From the NCBI RefSeq assembly GCF_022376835.1, contig NZ_CP084606.1, positions 2,474,501-2,538,500 on the forward strand: DNA of 64,000 nt. Direction: 5' to 3'. The notes beneath the pieces are model-generated. The model made no database searches. It worked only from the letters and a program-made list of their open reading frames with translations, and was not told the DNA's origin. Source of the DNA: Brucepastera parasyntrophica. Lineage in GTDB: Bacteria; Spirochaetota; Spirochaetia; Treponematales; Treponemataceae. The translations under genes and the position numbers were made by a program. This document shows, in pieces, positions 44,703-53,417 of the stretch (positions are counted from its first letter, which is position 1; every line of letters begins with the position of its first letter).

Positions 44703-45665
44703 ATGGATGAGATATATGATTTGATTATTATAGGGGCGGGTACAGCCGGTCTGGTAACCGCACAATATGCATGCAGATCAAATCTGAATGCGCTTGTAAT
44801 TGAAGAAAAGATGGAGGGCGGACAGGCTACCCTTATTCCCCTTCTTGAAAATTACCCCGGATTCCCCGAACCCATAGACGGGTTTACTTTTGCCGAAAAA
44901 ATGAAGCTGCAGGCCGTTCAGTTCGGATCGAAATTCCTTTCAGGGAAGGTTACCGGACTGGGAAAGAAAAAGCATTTGTTTTCGGTCTCGGTCGAAAAAT
45001 CGGATGACAGCATCCAGACCCTCGAAGCAAAGACAGTTGTTCTGGCAACCGGCGCGGCGCACCGCCAACTTGGTATTCCGGGAGAATTTGAATTTTACGG
45101 GAAAGGTGTTTCATACTGCGCAAATTGCGACGGCCCCCTTTTCAGGAATAAGCATATTGTCATAATAGGCGGCGGCGACGCTGCCTGTGATGAGGCGGGA
45201 TTTCTTGCCCATCTGACTGACAGGGTAACCATCATACACAGAAAGCATACTTTCCGCGCCCAGCGGGCATTAGCGGAGAGGACCCTGAAAAACCCTCATA
45301 TCCATGTGAGGTTTAATTCAGTTGTGACCGCAATCAATGGTTCAAAAAATGAGAACGGCCATGAAAAACTGACATCCATAACCGTTGAAAATGTGCATAC
45401 GGGAGCTGCGGAGGAAGTCGCCTGCGACGCCGTGTTTATTTCCATCGGAATGGACCCCCGCACGGAACTCGCCGCCCTCGCCAGAAAGGATGAAGCCGGA
45501 TATTTAATTACCGACGAAAACATGCAGACTTCCATTCCCGGACTGTTCGCGGCCGGCGACCTGCGCGCAAAACCCTTCAGGCAGCTTGTAACTGCCGCGG
45601 CTGACGGGGCAATAGCTGCCCGGAGTGCGGCTGAGTATATCGACATCCACATCCGGGGAACCTGA
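44703..45665 (+). CDS. Thioredoxin-reductase-like flavoprotein
   Basis: LIIIGAGTAGLVTAQYACRS is the FAD-binding Rossmann motif, YCANCDGPLF carries the redox-active CxxC, and HIVIIGGGDAACDEAGFLAH is the NADPH motif; the end SIPGLFAAGDLRAKPFRQLV binds FAD again. At 320 residues it is of normal size. It should reduce thioredoxin, or a related protein disulfide, with NADPH. The CANC form of the active site differs from the usual CATC. No thioredoxin gene is adjacent. Confidence 0.88.
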   Translation: MDEIYDLIIIGAGTAGLVTAQYACRSNLNALVIEEKMEGGQATLIPLLENYPGFPEPIDGFTFAEKMKLQAVQFGSKFLSGKVTGLGKKKHLFSVSVEKSDDSIQTLEAKTVVLATGAAHRQLGIPGEFEFYGKGVSYCANCDGPLFRNKHIVIIGGGDAACDEAGFLAHLTDRVTIIHRKHTFRAQRALAERTLKNPHIHVRFNSVVTAINGSKNENGHEKLTSITVENVHTGAAEEVACDAVFISIGMDPRTELAALARKDEAGYLITDENMQTSIPGLFAAGDLRAKPFRQLVTAAADGAIAARSAAEYIDIHIRGT

Positions 45666-45669
45666 TAAA

Positions 45670-47322
45670 TTGAAGTTCCCCGGAATACACAGGCTGTGTA
45701 TTATTGTCCTGGTTTTATTTTTTTCACTTTACCCGGCGTCAGCTCAGTCCCGGAAACAGCTCCCTGACTTCTGGGATAATATGCCCCATGAGGAACTGGC
45801 TGACCGCATTGTTTCCGCGATGACGGATGAGGAACTCCTTGCCCAGATGCTGATGTTCGGCTGGGCGGGAACCGACCCGAGCAGGGAAGTTATCAGATGG
45901 GTCGAAGAGCGCTCCCTGGGAAGCATAAAGATTTTCGGCTGGAATACTGATAATACCAGAAAGGTCGCTGAATCCGTTACGCTTCTCCAGCGGAAGGCCG
46001 AAACCGGCAGGTTCCGTATTCCTCTCTTTGTTGCGACCGATCAGGAAGGCGGCTGGATCCGTCATATCAAGGGCCTTACAAGCGAGACCCCCGGGAATCT
46101 TGCCATAGGCGCGTCAGGCCTGCCGTCCGACGCCTGGTATTCAGGCTATTATATAGCCAGGGAACTGAGGGCGGTCGGAATCAATCTCAATTTCGCGCCT
46201 ACAGTCGACTTATATACGGATCATGATTCTACGATAATTGGCCCCCGTTCTTTCGGGGAAGACGCCCGCGCCGCGGGGATACTGGGCATGGCCTTTTCAC
46301 AGGGAAGCCTTGCCGCCGGGGTTCTGACTACGGCAAAACACTTTCCCGGACACGGACATACCCATTCAGACAGTCACGGGAAACTGCCTGTTATTGATAT
46401 TGATCCGGAAACACTCCGTTCCCGGGAACTTGTGCCTTTCAGATATCTTATTGATTCAGGGGTCCCTGCGATAATGAGCGGGCATCTCAGTTTTCCGAAT
46501 ATTGGCGGCGACGGCAAACCGGCAACCTTTTCTCCCTATCTGCTCCAAACCCTTCTCAGGGAGGAAATGGGTTTTGAAGGCCTCATCATTACCGATGATA
46601 TGATGATGAACGGCGCGACCGAGTATGCGGGAAGCGTCTCACGCGCTGTCCAAATGGCCATTGAAGCCGGGAACAATATTATCGAGTCATCAACAACGCC
46701 GGGTTTCCAGGATACCCTCTGGACAGGAAATCTGACCAGAATGAAACAGTCCTCCGGGTTTCGGGACCAGGTTGCCGGGTCCGCCCGGCGGATTATCCTC
46801 GCCAAACTTGAATATTTTAAGGATGGAAAAAATTCAATCTATCCTGATATGGATAAAATTGAGGAACGTATTCCTGACAGGGAAGGTGAGTCTTTTTTCC
46901 TGTCGCAGGCAGTCCGCTCGGTAACTACCGTCAGGGAAAATCCTGCAATCCCCGTTTCCGGCCAATCCATTCTCATCGCGGGATCTTTTTCATCTTTCCG
47001 TTCCCTCGGAAAACAGCGTTTTCCGGAAGCCGATACCGCGGGAATAAATAATAGCCTTCCCGCGCTTGCCCGGCGGTATGATACGCTTATCTTCTGTCTT
47101 GCGAACAGGGACAACCTTTCAATTCTGAAGGAAATGGAAAACAGCAAAACGAATATTATTGTTGTCTCGATACTGTCACCTGTACTCCTGAATGAGGTTC
47201 CCTGGGTACAAAATGCGCTTGCCGTATACAGTTATTCGCCCTGGTCTTTTATTGCTGCGTTTGGAGCCCTGGCCGGTGATTTCAAACCTGACGGGACAAT
47301 GCCTCTTAAAGATATGTATTAG
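45670..47322 (+). CDS. Glycoside hydrolase family 3, NagZ-like
   Basis: A TTG start at 45670 gives a signal peptide (CIIVLVLFFSLYPASAQS). The mature enzyme has the family 3 motifs DQEGGWIRHIKG, KHFPGHGHTHSDSHGKLPVI and IITDDMMMNGA; the HxxDSH loop is typical of beta-N-acetylglucosaminidases. Unlike most NagZ, this one would be exported. Likely it trims GlcNAc from peptidoglycan or chitin-derived sugars. A ~150-residue C-terminal domain has no catalytic motif. The open frame extends upstream to 45625 but overlaps the reductase gene. Confidence 0.85.
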   Translation: MKFPGIHRLCIIVLVLFFSLYPASAQSRKQLPDFWDNMPHEELADRIVSAMTDEELLAQMLMFGWAGTDPSREVIRWVEERSLGSIKIFGWNTDNTRKVAESVTLLQRKAETGRFRIPLFVATDQEGGWIRHIKGLTSETPGNLAIGASGLPSDAWYSGYYIARELRAVGINLNFAPTVDLYTDHDSTIIGPRSFGEDARAAGILGMAFSQGSLAAGVLTTAKHFPGHGHTHSDSHGKLPVIDIDPETLRSRELVPFRYLIDSGVPAIMSGHLSFPNIGGDGKPATFSPYLLQTLLREEMGFEGLIITDDMMMNGATEYAGSVSRAVQMAIEAGNNIIESSTTPGFQDTLWTGNLTRMKQSSGFRDQVAGSARRIILAKLEYFKDGKNSIYPDMDKIEERIPDREGESFFLSQAVRSVTTVRENPAIPVSGQSILIAGSFSSFRSLGKQRFPEADTAGINNSLPALARRYDTLIFCLANRDNLSILKEMENSKTNIIVVSILSPVLLNEVPWVQNALAVYSYSPWSFIAAFGALAGDFKPDGTMPLKDMY

Positions 47323-47336
47323 GCGGGAAATTTTTT

Positions 47337-47382
47337 ATACTATAACCTTATACTATATTGATATAGTATAAGGTTATAGTAT
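47337..47382. terminator. Perfect 21-bp palindrome after the GH3 gene
   Basis: ATACTATAACCTTATACTAT... pairs perfectly over 21 bp around a TTGA loop (47337-47357 and 47362-47382). It starts 15 bases after the stop. It is A/T-rich and lacks a T tract, so a terminator or protein-binding role is inferred. Confidence 0.5.
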
Positions 47383-47463
47383 TTATACACGCCCCGGAAA
47401 TCCGGGGCATGGCGGTGCGGAATATTGTCAAATAACTTAAATTAAAGATGTATGTTATCAGTT

Positions 47464-47620
47464 TATTTTTATTCGTGGCGAGGGTTTAATACTGCGTTGC
47501 GACAATTTTTATAAAAATTTTATGCAAACTTTAGTTTTTATAGGTTCCATGGTATTAAACCCGAGACCAATTCCACGGGAGAGAAAAATACTCCGCTGCT
47601 CTGCGGCGGGGTATTTTATT
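47464..47620 (+). repeat. Mosaic palindromic repeat, copy C
   Basis: It opens TATTCGTGGCGAGGGTTTAA and ends CTGCGGCGGGGTATTTTATT, with GGTTCCATGGTATTAAACCC inside; GGGTTTAATAC and GTATTAAACCC pair. It extends into the 3' end of the minus-strand lipoprotein gene and encodes that protein's last ~37 residues. Confidence 0.72.
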
Positions 47621-48108
47621 GCGGTACCCTGGATTTCCACTGTTATTTCAACGGTGGATCCTCTTGTTATATTTTTCACGGTCTGATTGACAAAAATTAT
47701 CGCATCGGCGTTCTGTGCCTTTGCGTTTTCTATCATTACATACATCGCGTTTGACCGTGCAATATCAACAGGTTCGCTTGGAGAGGCAACAGTGGTCGAC
47801 ACTGAGCCAAATCCCGAGAAAAGTCCCGCGTCCTGCCTGAGCGAGCCGGCCATTCCCATATAACCCAGATAGCCGTACTTATACGTATCTCCGGTTACAG
47901 TGCCGTCTTTATTAACACTCACTGTTCCGCTTCCCGATACCTTTCCCACAGTTGTATAGTCCGTCCTTTCCAGGTCGGCAAACCCCATCGCGGGATTATG
48001 GATATTTGTGCTTTCCGAAGAAACGCTTTCTGTTGTCATACAGGACATGACAAACACCATACACAAAACAACCAGCACTGATAAAAAGAAGCCCATTCTG
48101 TTTTTCAT
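47509..48108 (-). CDS. Lipoprotein with repeat-derived C terminus
   Basis: A signal peptide and lipobox (VVLCMVFVMSC, near residue 22) precede ~140 residues rich in Gly, Ser and Thr (VGKVSGSGTVSVNKDGTVTG) and RSNAMYVMIENAKAQNADAI, the pattern of small surface lipoproteins of the heavy-metal-binding/YbjQ-like type. From residue ~163 the sequence (IKYPAAEQRSIFLSRGIGLG...) is encoded by repeat copy C and not by the ancestral gene. The stop is within the repeat. Confidence 0.72.
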   Translation of the reverse strand: MKNRMGFFLSVLVVLCMVFVMSCMTTESVSSESTNIHNPAMGFADLERTDYTTVGKVSGSGTVSVNKDGTVTGDTYKYGYLGYMGMAGSLRQDAGLFSGFGSVSTTVASPSEPVDIARSNAMYVMIENAKAQNADAIIFVNQTVKNITRGSTVEITVEIQGTAIKYPAAEQRSIFLSRGIGLGFNTMEPIKTKVCIKFL

Positions 48109-48485
48109 TTTTCTGCTCCAACTAAAATACTTTCGTGATGGCCTTTGGAACCCACCCGAGATTTAATCCGGAAAAATTACGGATTGTTGTGCAATAAATT
48201 CCGGGCGTTTATTACAGCCGGAATTTAAATGGAGAATGTGCTTTTATCAAGCGCTGCCTTTTTCCGGACATATTCCGGATTTGTTCAAAAGTCTATTCAT
48301 TCTGAATATATTTCTGACTGTACGTGTCTTTTGTACAAAAGTCAAGATAAAGTCCGGAAATGCAGTATCTGACAAATATGAAAATATGATGTATATTTGA
48401 TTTATGGTGAAGGCTGGTCCGGCAGGCAGCCGGACCGTCTGCCGTTCTGATCAGCAGATATTATTGCAGATGCCGGAGGCATATA
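48109..48485. other. Intergenic region without a gene
   Basis: Divergent promoters are expected here. I see no credible gene, RNA or long repeat. GGAGG at 48475-48479 belongs to the next gene. Confidence 0.45.
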
Positions 48486-49378
48486 TTGGGTCTGTTTTCC
48501 GAATTTAAACTTCTCCGCCCCGTAACTGCGGAAAATTTCCAGGACGCGGTCAATTTTCTTGTTCCCCTTGAACATCAATGCGTAACACTAATGAGTCAGC
48601 TGTCGGAAAACGGAAGGGCCGTTTTTCCCGAAGGGCAGTACAGGTTCTTTTTTCTGCTTGGCGGAAAAGGAAAGCAGAACGAATATGACGGGGTCCTTTA
48701 CCTGACCAGGACCGGAATGCTGCTTCATGTTTTCAAAAAAAATACTGATATTGAATCTTACCGGAAGGAAATCGGCAGGCTGTGCTCAAAACACAGAATT
48801 TACTGTATTATGGGAGATACTGGTCATACCTCTTTTCTTGAACAGCTTGTTAACAGGAATATAAGCTATGCGGTTAATTATCAGCTTATGACAATTACGG
48901 ATCTGGACGAGCTATGTTTTTTTTCTCCGAGTTCCATAATTATTGACGGATATTCTCCGGGGATCCGTCAATGCACCTCCGCCGATGCGGAACTGCTGCT
49001 GCCGCTTCAGGGGGATATGAAAAGGAAGAGGTGCTTCTTCCCGGCACAAGCCTGAACCGGGACGCCTGTCTGAAAAATCTGTCGGAAGCCCTGAAGGTCC
49101 AGCATATTTACCTTCTGTACAGCGGAGGCTGTCCCCTTGCCAAGGCGGGAACAAATGCCCTGGGGCTTTTCTGGGACCAGCTTGGCGGCGTATATACTCT
49201 CCCCCAGTACCGCGGGCAAGGCCTCGCGACGGCCCTTGTTTCACATCTTGTGAGGAAAAGGCTTGTACTGGGCAGAAAGGTAGTTCTTTTTGTTAAAGTT
49301 CTCAATCCGGCGGCAAAAAAGGTCTATGAAAAGATCGGTTTTAAAACTGACGCCGGTTTCAGGATTTCCTATTTTTAG
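48486..49378 (+). CDS. GNAT-family acetyltransferase, frame broken once
   Basis: TTG at 48486 follows GGAGG by six bases. The frame breaks at the GGGGG run 49010-49014: adding one G joins SADAELLLPLQG to GYEKEEVLLPGTSLNRDACL. The C-terminal domain has the acetyl-CoA loop YRGQGLATALVSHLVRKRLV and NPAAKKVYEKIGFKTD, as in GNAT enzymes; the N-terminal ~170 residues are unfamiliar. Corrected length is 297 residues. Uninterrupted pieces are 48486-49055 and 48971-49378. Substrate unknown. Confidence 0.75.
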
Positions 49379-49411
49379 GATGTGTTTTTTTCTTTCGGAT
49401 TACGCACTCGT

Positions 49412-50221
49412 TTATTCTGATTTTCCCAATTCTTTTGAACGTTCCCAGGCCGCGAGGGCCGATTCAATAACCGCCGAGCGGAAATTCTTTTCTTCGAGTT
49501 TTGTCACAGCGGCTATGGTAGTACCACCGGGAGAGCAGACCCTGTCTTTCAGTTCTCCGGGATGTTCATCTGTTCTGATAACCATTTCGGCCGCTCCTTT
49601 CAGGGTTTGGGCCGCGTACCGGATAGCCTGTGCGCGGGGAATTCCCATTCTGACTCCCGCGTCCGCAAGCGCTTCGATAAATATAAAGCCATAGGCAGGC
49701 CCTGAACCGGAAACGGCGGTAAACGCATCCATAAGGGATTCAGCGGTCCGTTCTGTCAGTCCCGCCGCGGAAAGCAGTCTTTCAAGTTCTTCTATGGTTT
49801 CGTCCGGGACCGCCGCATCGGGCGCGATCGCGATCATTGCCATGTTTACGGCAGCCGGCATGTTGGGCATTATTCTGATTACTTTCGGGTGCCTGTCAAC
49901 CCGTTTCTTTATATGATCAATTTTGATTCCCGCCGCCATGGACACCAGGACGGTTTCAGTATCCAGATGTCCCGAAATCTCGGCAAGCACAGGATTCAGA
50001 AACTGGGGTTTGACAGCGAGAAATACATAATCTGCGGAAGAGGCGACTTCCGCGCCGGAGCCGGCAAGCGTACAGCCTGTCCGTTCGGCAAAGTCCCGGG
50101 CCTTATCCTTATCGGAATCAAAAACAATCATTTCTTCAGCGCCTGCGACCCTGATAATCGATTCCATCAGGGCCGAACCCATTACACCCATTCCTATGCA
50201 GCCGGCTTTTTTCTTTTTCAT
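49412..50221 (-). CDS. proC: Pyrroline-5-carboxylate reductase (ProC)
   Basis: ProC makes proline from pyrroline-5-carboxylate with NAD(P)H. KAGCIGMGVMGSALMESIIR is the dinucleotide-binding motif, VRIMPNMPAAVNMAMIAI and SGSGPAYGFIFIEALADAGV and SPGGTTIAAV are the conserved C-terminal signatures. 269 residues, normal. Two-hairpin repeat copy 4 lies just upstream, between proB and proC, so proC may have its own leader. The end lies 33 bp from a convergent GNAT gene. Confidence 0.94.
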   Translation of the reverse strand: MKKKKAGCIGMGVMGSALMESIIRVAGAEEMIVFDSDKDKARDFAERTGCTLAGSGAEVASSADYVFLAVKPQFLNPVLAEISGHLDTETVLVSMAAGIKIDHIKKRVDRHPKVIRIMPNMPAAVNMAMIAIAPDAAVPDETIEELERLLSAAGLTERTAESLMDAFTAVSGSGPAYGFIFIEALADAGVRMGIPRAQAIRYAAQTLKGAAEMVIRTDEHPGELKDRVCSPGGTTIAAVTKLEEKNFRSAVIESALAAWERSKELGKSE

Positions 50222-50241
50222 GCGGATAACTCCTATTGGTT

Positions 50242-50343
50242 GTACACCTTTAAGTTATGTTTCTGGTATAAAGAATTAGCAAATTCTTTATATCAGAAAC
50301 ACTTAGAATCGGAAATAGTCAAATATTTAAATTATTTGACTAT
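50242..50343 (-). repeat. Two-hairpin repeat, copy 4 (before proC)
   Basis: On the minus strand: left hairpin 50315-50343, spacer TTCCGATTCTAAGT, right hairpin 50259-50300 with AAAGAATT/AATTCTTT, then AACTTAAAGGTGTAC. It lies between proB and proC. Confidence 0.78.
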
Positions 50344-50376
50344 AATTATGCGCTGCCCAGCCGGACCCGTATTTAT

Positions 50377-51168
50377 TCAGCTGAGAAGAAAAACTGTTCC
50401 TGACTGGCTCCCGTTTGCCAGTGCCTCCAGCACATCCTGATGGGCGCCATTGGCGAGAATCATGGGGATCCCATACGCCGCCACCTTTTCTCCGGCTTCC
50501 AGCTTTGTATTTATTCCGCCCGACCCAAAGGCATTTGCCGTACCGATTGAAATGGAATTACGGAGTTCAGACATATCCGTTACCTTTTCTATCAGTTTCG
50601 CGTCCCTGAATTCCTTCGGATTTTTATCAAAGACCCCGTCTACATCACTGAACAGGATAAGCAGGTCGGCGTCCCACAGGATCGCGGTCAGCGCGCTTAG
50701 ATTATCATTATCGCCTATTCTGATTTCGTCAAAGGCCACGGAATCGTTTTCATTAATAATGGGAACAACCCCTTCATCGACAAGCGTAAAAAGCGTGTTT
50801 CTGATATTCAGTGTCCTGTGACCGTCGAGGAAATCGTCCTTTGTCAGCAGAAGCTGTCCGATCCGGAGATTAGACTCGGAAAACGCGGTCCGCCAGCTGT
50901 TCATCAGTTCCACCTGCCCGATTGCGCACAGGGCCTGCCGGTAATGAATGTCCCGTTTTCTCACCCAGCGGTCAAGTGTGGAAAGACCCGCCACCTGGGC
51001 TCCTGACGAGACAAGAACAATCTGTTTCCCCTTTTTGATCAGGCCGGCGCACTGCGCGGCAAAGCCTGACATAAAATCACGGTTGATAGTCCCGTCCTCT
51101 TTCGCGAGCGTATTTGATCCTATTTTGATCACAATTTTCCGGGAATCATTAATTAATGTGGGTATCAT
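50377..51168 (-). CDS. proB: Glutamate 5-kinase (ProB), short form
   Basis: ProB phosphorylates glutamate with ATP, the first proline step and the usual feedback point. The amino-acid kinase fold shows IVIKIGSNTLAKEDGTINRD, VLVSSGAQVAGLSTL, INENDSVAFDEIRIGDNDNL and SIGTANAFGSGGINTKLEAG. It is 263 residues and lacks the C-terminal PUA domain of E. coli ProB. The start overlaps proA by four bases. The gene order proA-proB-proC on the minus strand is a complete proline pathway from glutamate. Confidence 0.94.
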   Translation of the reverse strand: MIPTLINDSRKIVIKIGSNTLAKEDGTINRDFMSGFAAQCAGLIKKGKQIVLVSSGAQVAGLSTLDRWVRKRDIHYRQALCAIGQVELMNSWRTAFSESNLRIGQLLLTKDDFLDGHRTLNIRNTLFTLVDEGVVPIINENDSVAFDEIRIGDNDNLSALTAILWDADLLILFSDVDGVFDKNPKEFRDAKLIEKVTDMSELRNSISIGTANAFGSGGINTKLEAGEKVAAYGIPMILANGAHQDVLEALANGSQSGTVFLLS

Positions 51169-52481
51169 GGACGTACCTGTCCTTCGCCTTCGATATAATA
51201 TTTTATTGTTGTCAGGGCTGTCAGTCCCATAGGGCCGCGGGCATGGAGCTTCTGGGTGCTTATCCCGATTTCCGCGCCCATGCCGAACTGCCCGCCGTCA
51301 GTAAACCGGGTTGAAGCGTTAACATATACGCAGGCGGCGTCTATCCCTGCCTGAAAAAGCCGAGCCGCTGTTCTGTCATTTGTGACAATTGTTTCAGAGT
51401 GCTTTGTATTATGCGCATTGATATACTCGATGGCCTCTTCAGCGGAGTCAACAATTTTTACCGCCAGGATGTAATCCAGAAATTCATATCCCCAGTCGGA
51501 ATCCGCTGCCTGAATAATATTCTCCGCCAGACCGGCCCCCGATTTTCCCGCTTCTTCCTTAAAAAAAGCATAGGCGCGGTTATCACACCGGAGTTCAACC
51601 CCGCCTTTCCGGCCTGTTTTTGCCTCATACTTTATAAAGGCTTCCCGCAGGAGCGGAAGAACGGATTCCATCCGGTCCCGGTGAACCAGAACGCATTCAA
51701 CCGCATTACAGGCGGCAGGTTTCTGTATTTTTGCATTTTCGGTAATCGAAACAGCCATTTCATCATTTGCCGAAGAATCGATATATGTATGGCAGACTCC
51801 GGCCCCTGTCTCAATAACGGGAATCCGGGCTGTTTCAACAACTCTCTTGATAAGGGCCGCGCCTCCCCGGGGAAGGGCGACATCAATTTTTCCGGCGGCG
51901 TTTAATATCCAGTCAACATCGGCATGGGAATTTTCTCCGGTTCCGGGCTCGGAAAGCGCTATCGCGTTCTCCACCCCGCCTGCTTCCGCAAGGCCCTTGC
52001 GTATGGCCGCGACGATTACCCTGTTTGATTCAAGGGCGGAAGAACTGCCCCTCAAAAGTACGGCGTTCGAACTCTTATATGCCAGGGCAAAAGCGTCTAC
52101 CGTTACATTGGGCCTGGATTCATAGATAACAGCGGCAACCCCCAAGGGAACGCGTACCTGCCGTATTTGCATACCGTTCGGTACGGTCCATCCGGCTACT
52201 ACCTGGCCTATAGGGTCTGTCTGTGCGGCAAGAGTGTGGAGGGATTCGATGATCTCATCGAGCGTTTTTTCCGTCACGGCAAGCCTGACAATCATTGCCT
52301 CGGTCATGCCCCCGCTTCTGGCCAGTTCAACATCTTTTTTATTTGCCGTGATAATTTCGCTGCGGGCCTTATCTATCGCACCGGCGACACCCAGCAGGGC
52401 TATGTTTTTCTGCTCCGCCGTACACTGGGCAAGTTCTGCCGCCGCCATGCGTAATGTTTTGCAAACGGCATCAAGATCCAT
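51165..52481 (-). CDS. proA: Gamma-glutamyl phosphate reductase (ProA)
   Basis: ProA reduces gamma-glutamyl phosphate to glutamate semialdehyde with NADPH. The 438 residues show RVPLGVAAVIYESRPNVTVD, ALPRGGAALIKRV, CNAVECVLVHRDRMESVLPL with the catalytic Cys in KPAACNAVEC, and STRFTDGGQFGMGAEIGIST. Length is normal. It is the first gene of the proline operon (proA, then proB overlapping by four bases). The upstream hypothetical gene at 52491-53060 ends nine bases before it. Confidence 0.95.
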   Translation of the reverse strand: MDLDAVCKTLRMAAAELAQCTAEQKNIALLGVAGAIDKARSEIITANKKDVELARSGGMTEAMIVRLAVTEKTLDEIIESLHTLAAQTDPIGQVVAGWTVPNGMQIRQVRVPLGVAAVIYESRPNVTVDAFALAYKSSNAVLLRGSSSALESNRVIVAAIRKGLAEAGGVENAIALSEPGTGENSHADVDWILNAAGKIDVALPRGGAALIKRVVETARIPVIETGAGVCHTYIDSSANDEMAVSITENAKIQKPAACNAVECVLVHRDRMESVLPLLREAFIKYEAKTGRKGGVELRCDNRAYAFFKEEAGKSGAGLAENIIQAADSDWGYEFLDYILAVKIVDSAEEAIEYINAHNTKHSETIVTNDRTAARLFQAGIDAACVYVNASTRFTDGGQFGMGAEIGISTQKLHARGPMGLTALTTIKYYIEGEGQVRP

Positions 52482-52490
52482 AGAAGACTC

Positions 52491-53060
52491 CTAGAAGTTG
52501 GACAAAAAACACAGTCCGAGCATGACGGCCGCCCGGCATTTTTCTTCGGACCATTCGTTATGGGCAGGAAGGGAATTAATATAATACCAGAAAAAACCGA
52601 AATACGGATCTATGCGTACGGCATATTCCAGAAATGAATCTGTCCGTGCGATCGTGCCGAAAAGAAGATATACCACATCATGAAGAATCGGCAGAAATTC
52701 CGAAAGCGAAGTATGATAGTCGTAAGAAGCCAGATTTTTACATAAGGCGTCTATGCGGTACAGGACTTCTTCTTTCATTGCAATATCCGATTTTTCAACC
52801 CAGGTTTTTTGCACAAGCAATTGGATATTTTTCTGAAAGCTGGAAACAAGGTTTTTTTCAGCTTCATCCCGGGCCGTATTTTTTTCTGTCATTATCGCTC
52901 TGAAATCATCCTCATCCCCAAAGGCTGCGGAGATCTGCATGGCCGTATCCGCCAGAACAGAATCATCTGTTGTCTCAATAAACAGAGGGAGCGCTTCCGA
53001 AACCGCGTTCCGGACGGCAAGAGGCATTGATACGTCATTTTCAAAGATGAAATTTTGCAT
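52491..53060 (-). CDS. Hypothetical protein upstream of proA
   Basis: Not recognised. 189 residues, helical, with no signal peptide or motif; ends LCFLSNF. It is placed nine bases before the proA start and is probably part of its operon. A role in proline synthesis is not indicated by the sequence. The start region has no strong ribosome binding site. Confidence 0.6.
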   Translation of the reverse strand: MQNFIFENDVSMPLAVRNAVSEALPLFIETTDDSVLADTAMQISAAFGDEDDFRAIMTEKNTARDEAEKNLVSSFQKNIQLLVQKTWVEKSDIAMKEEVLYRIDALCKNLASYDYHTSLSEFLPILHDVVYLLFGTIARTDSFLEYAVRIDPYFGFFWYYINSLPAHNEWSEEKCRAAVMLGLCFLSNF

Positions 53061-53417
53061 AACTAAAAATGTACTTTTATGCTTTTTTTGTCAAGGCAAG
53101 GTTTGATATATAGGCGGAATCTTCTGAAAACGAACGGTTTCGGGACGGAAATATGAAAATACGTTTTATTTCTTTACGGCACAATAAAATAGAAAACGCC
53201 TTTCTGGCGGTCTGAATATGTCCGGCCGGCACAAATTCCGCGTAAAGCCGGAATTCACGGTAAAAGTGAAAGCAAAAAGAAAAAGAGCGGTAAAAAGCAA
53301 TGTATGATGTATAACACACCATAAAAACATGCTATTATAAAAGCAATACAATGAGATATATGGTCAAATAATTTAAACTATCTGACTATATCAGAAATGT
53401 AAGGTAAAGGAGTATAT
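53061..53417. other. Intergenic region with a degenerate two-hairpin repeat
   Basis: At 53360-53415 a degenerate repeat copy is visible: TGGTCAAATAATTTAAACTA, then TATCAGAAATGTAAGG and TAAAGGAGTATAT directly before the next start codon. The rest of the region holds no gene I can support. Confidence 0.55.
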
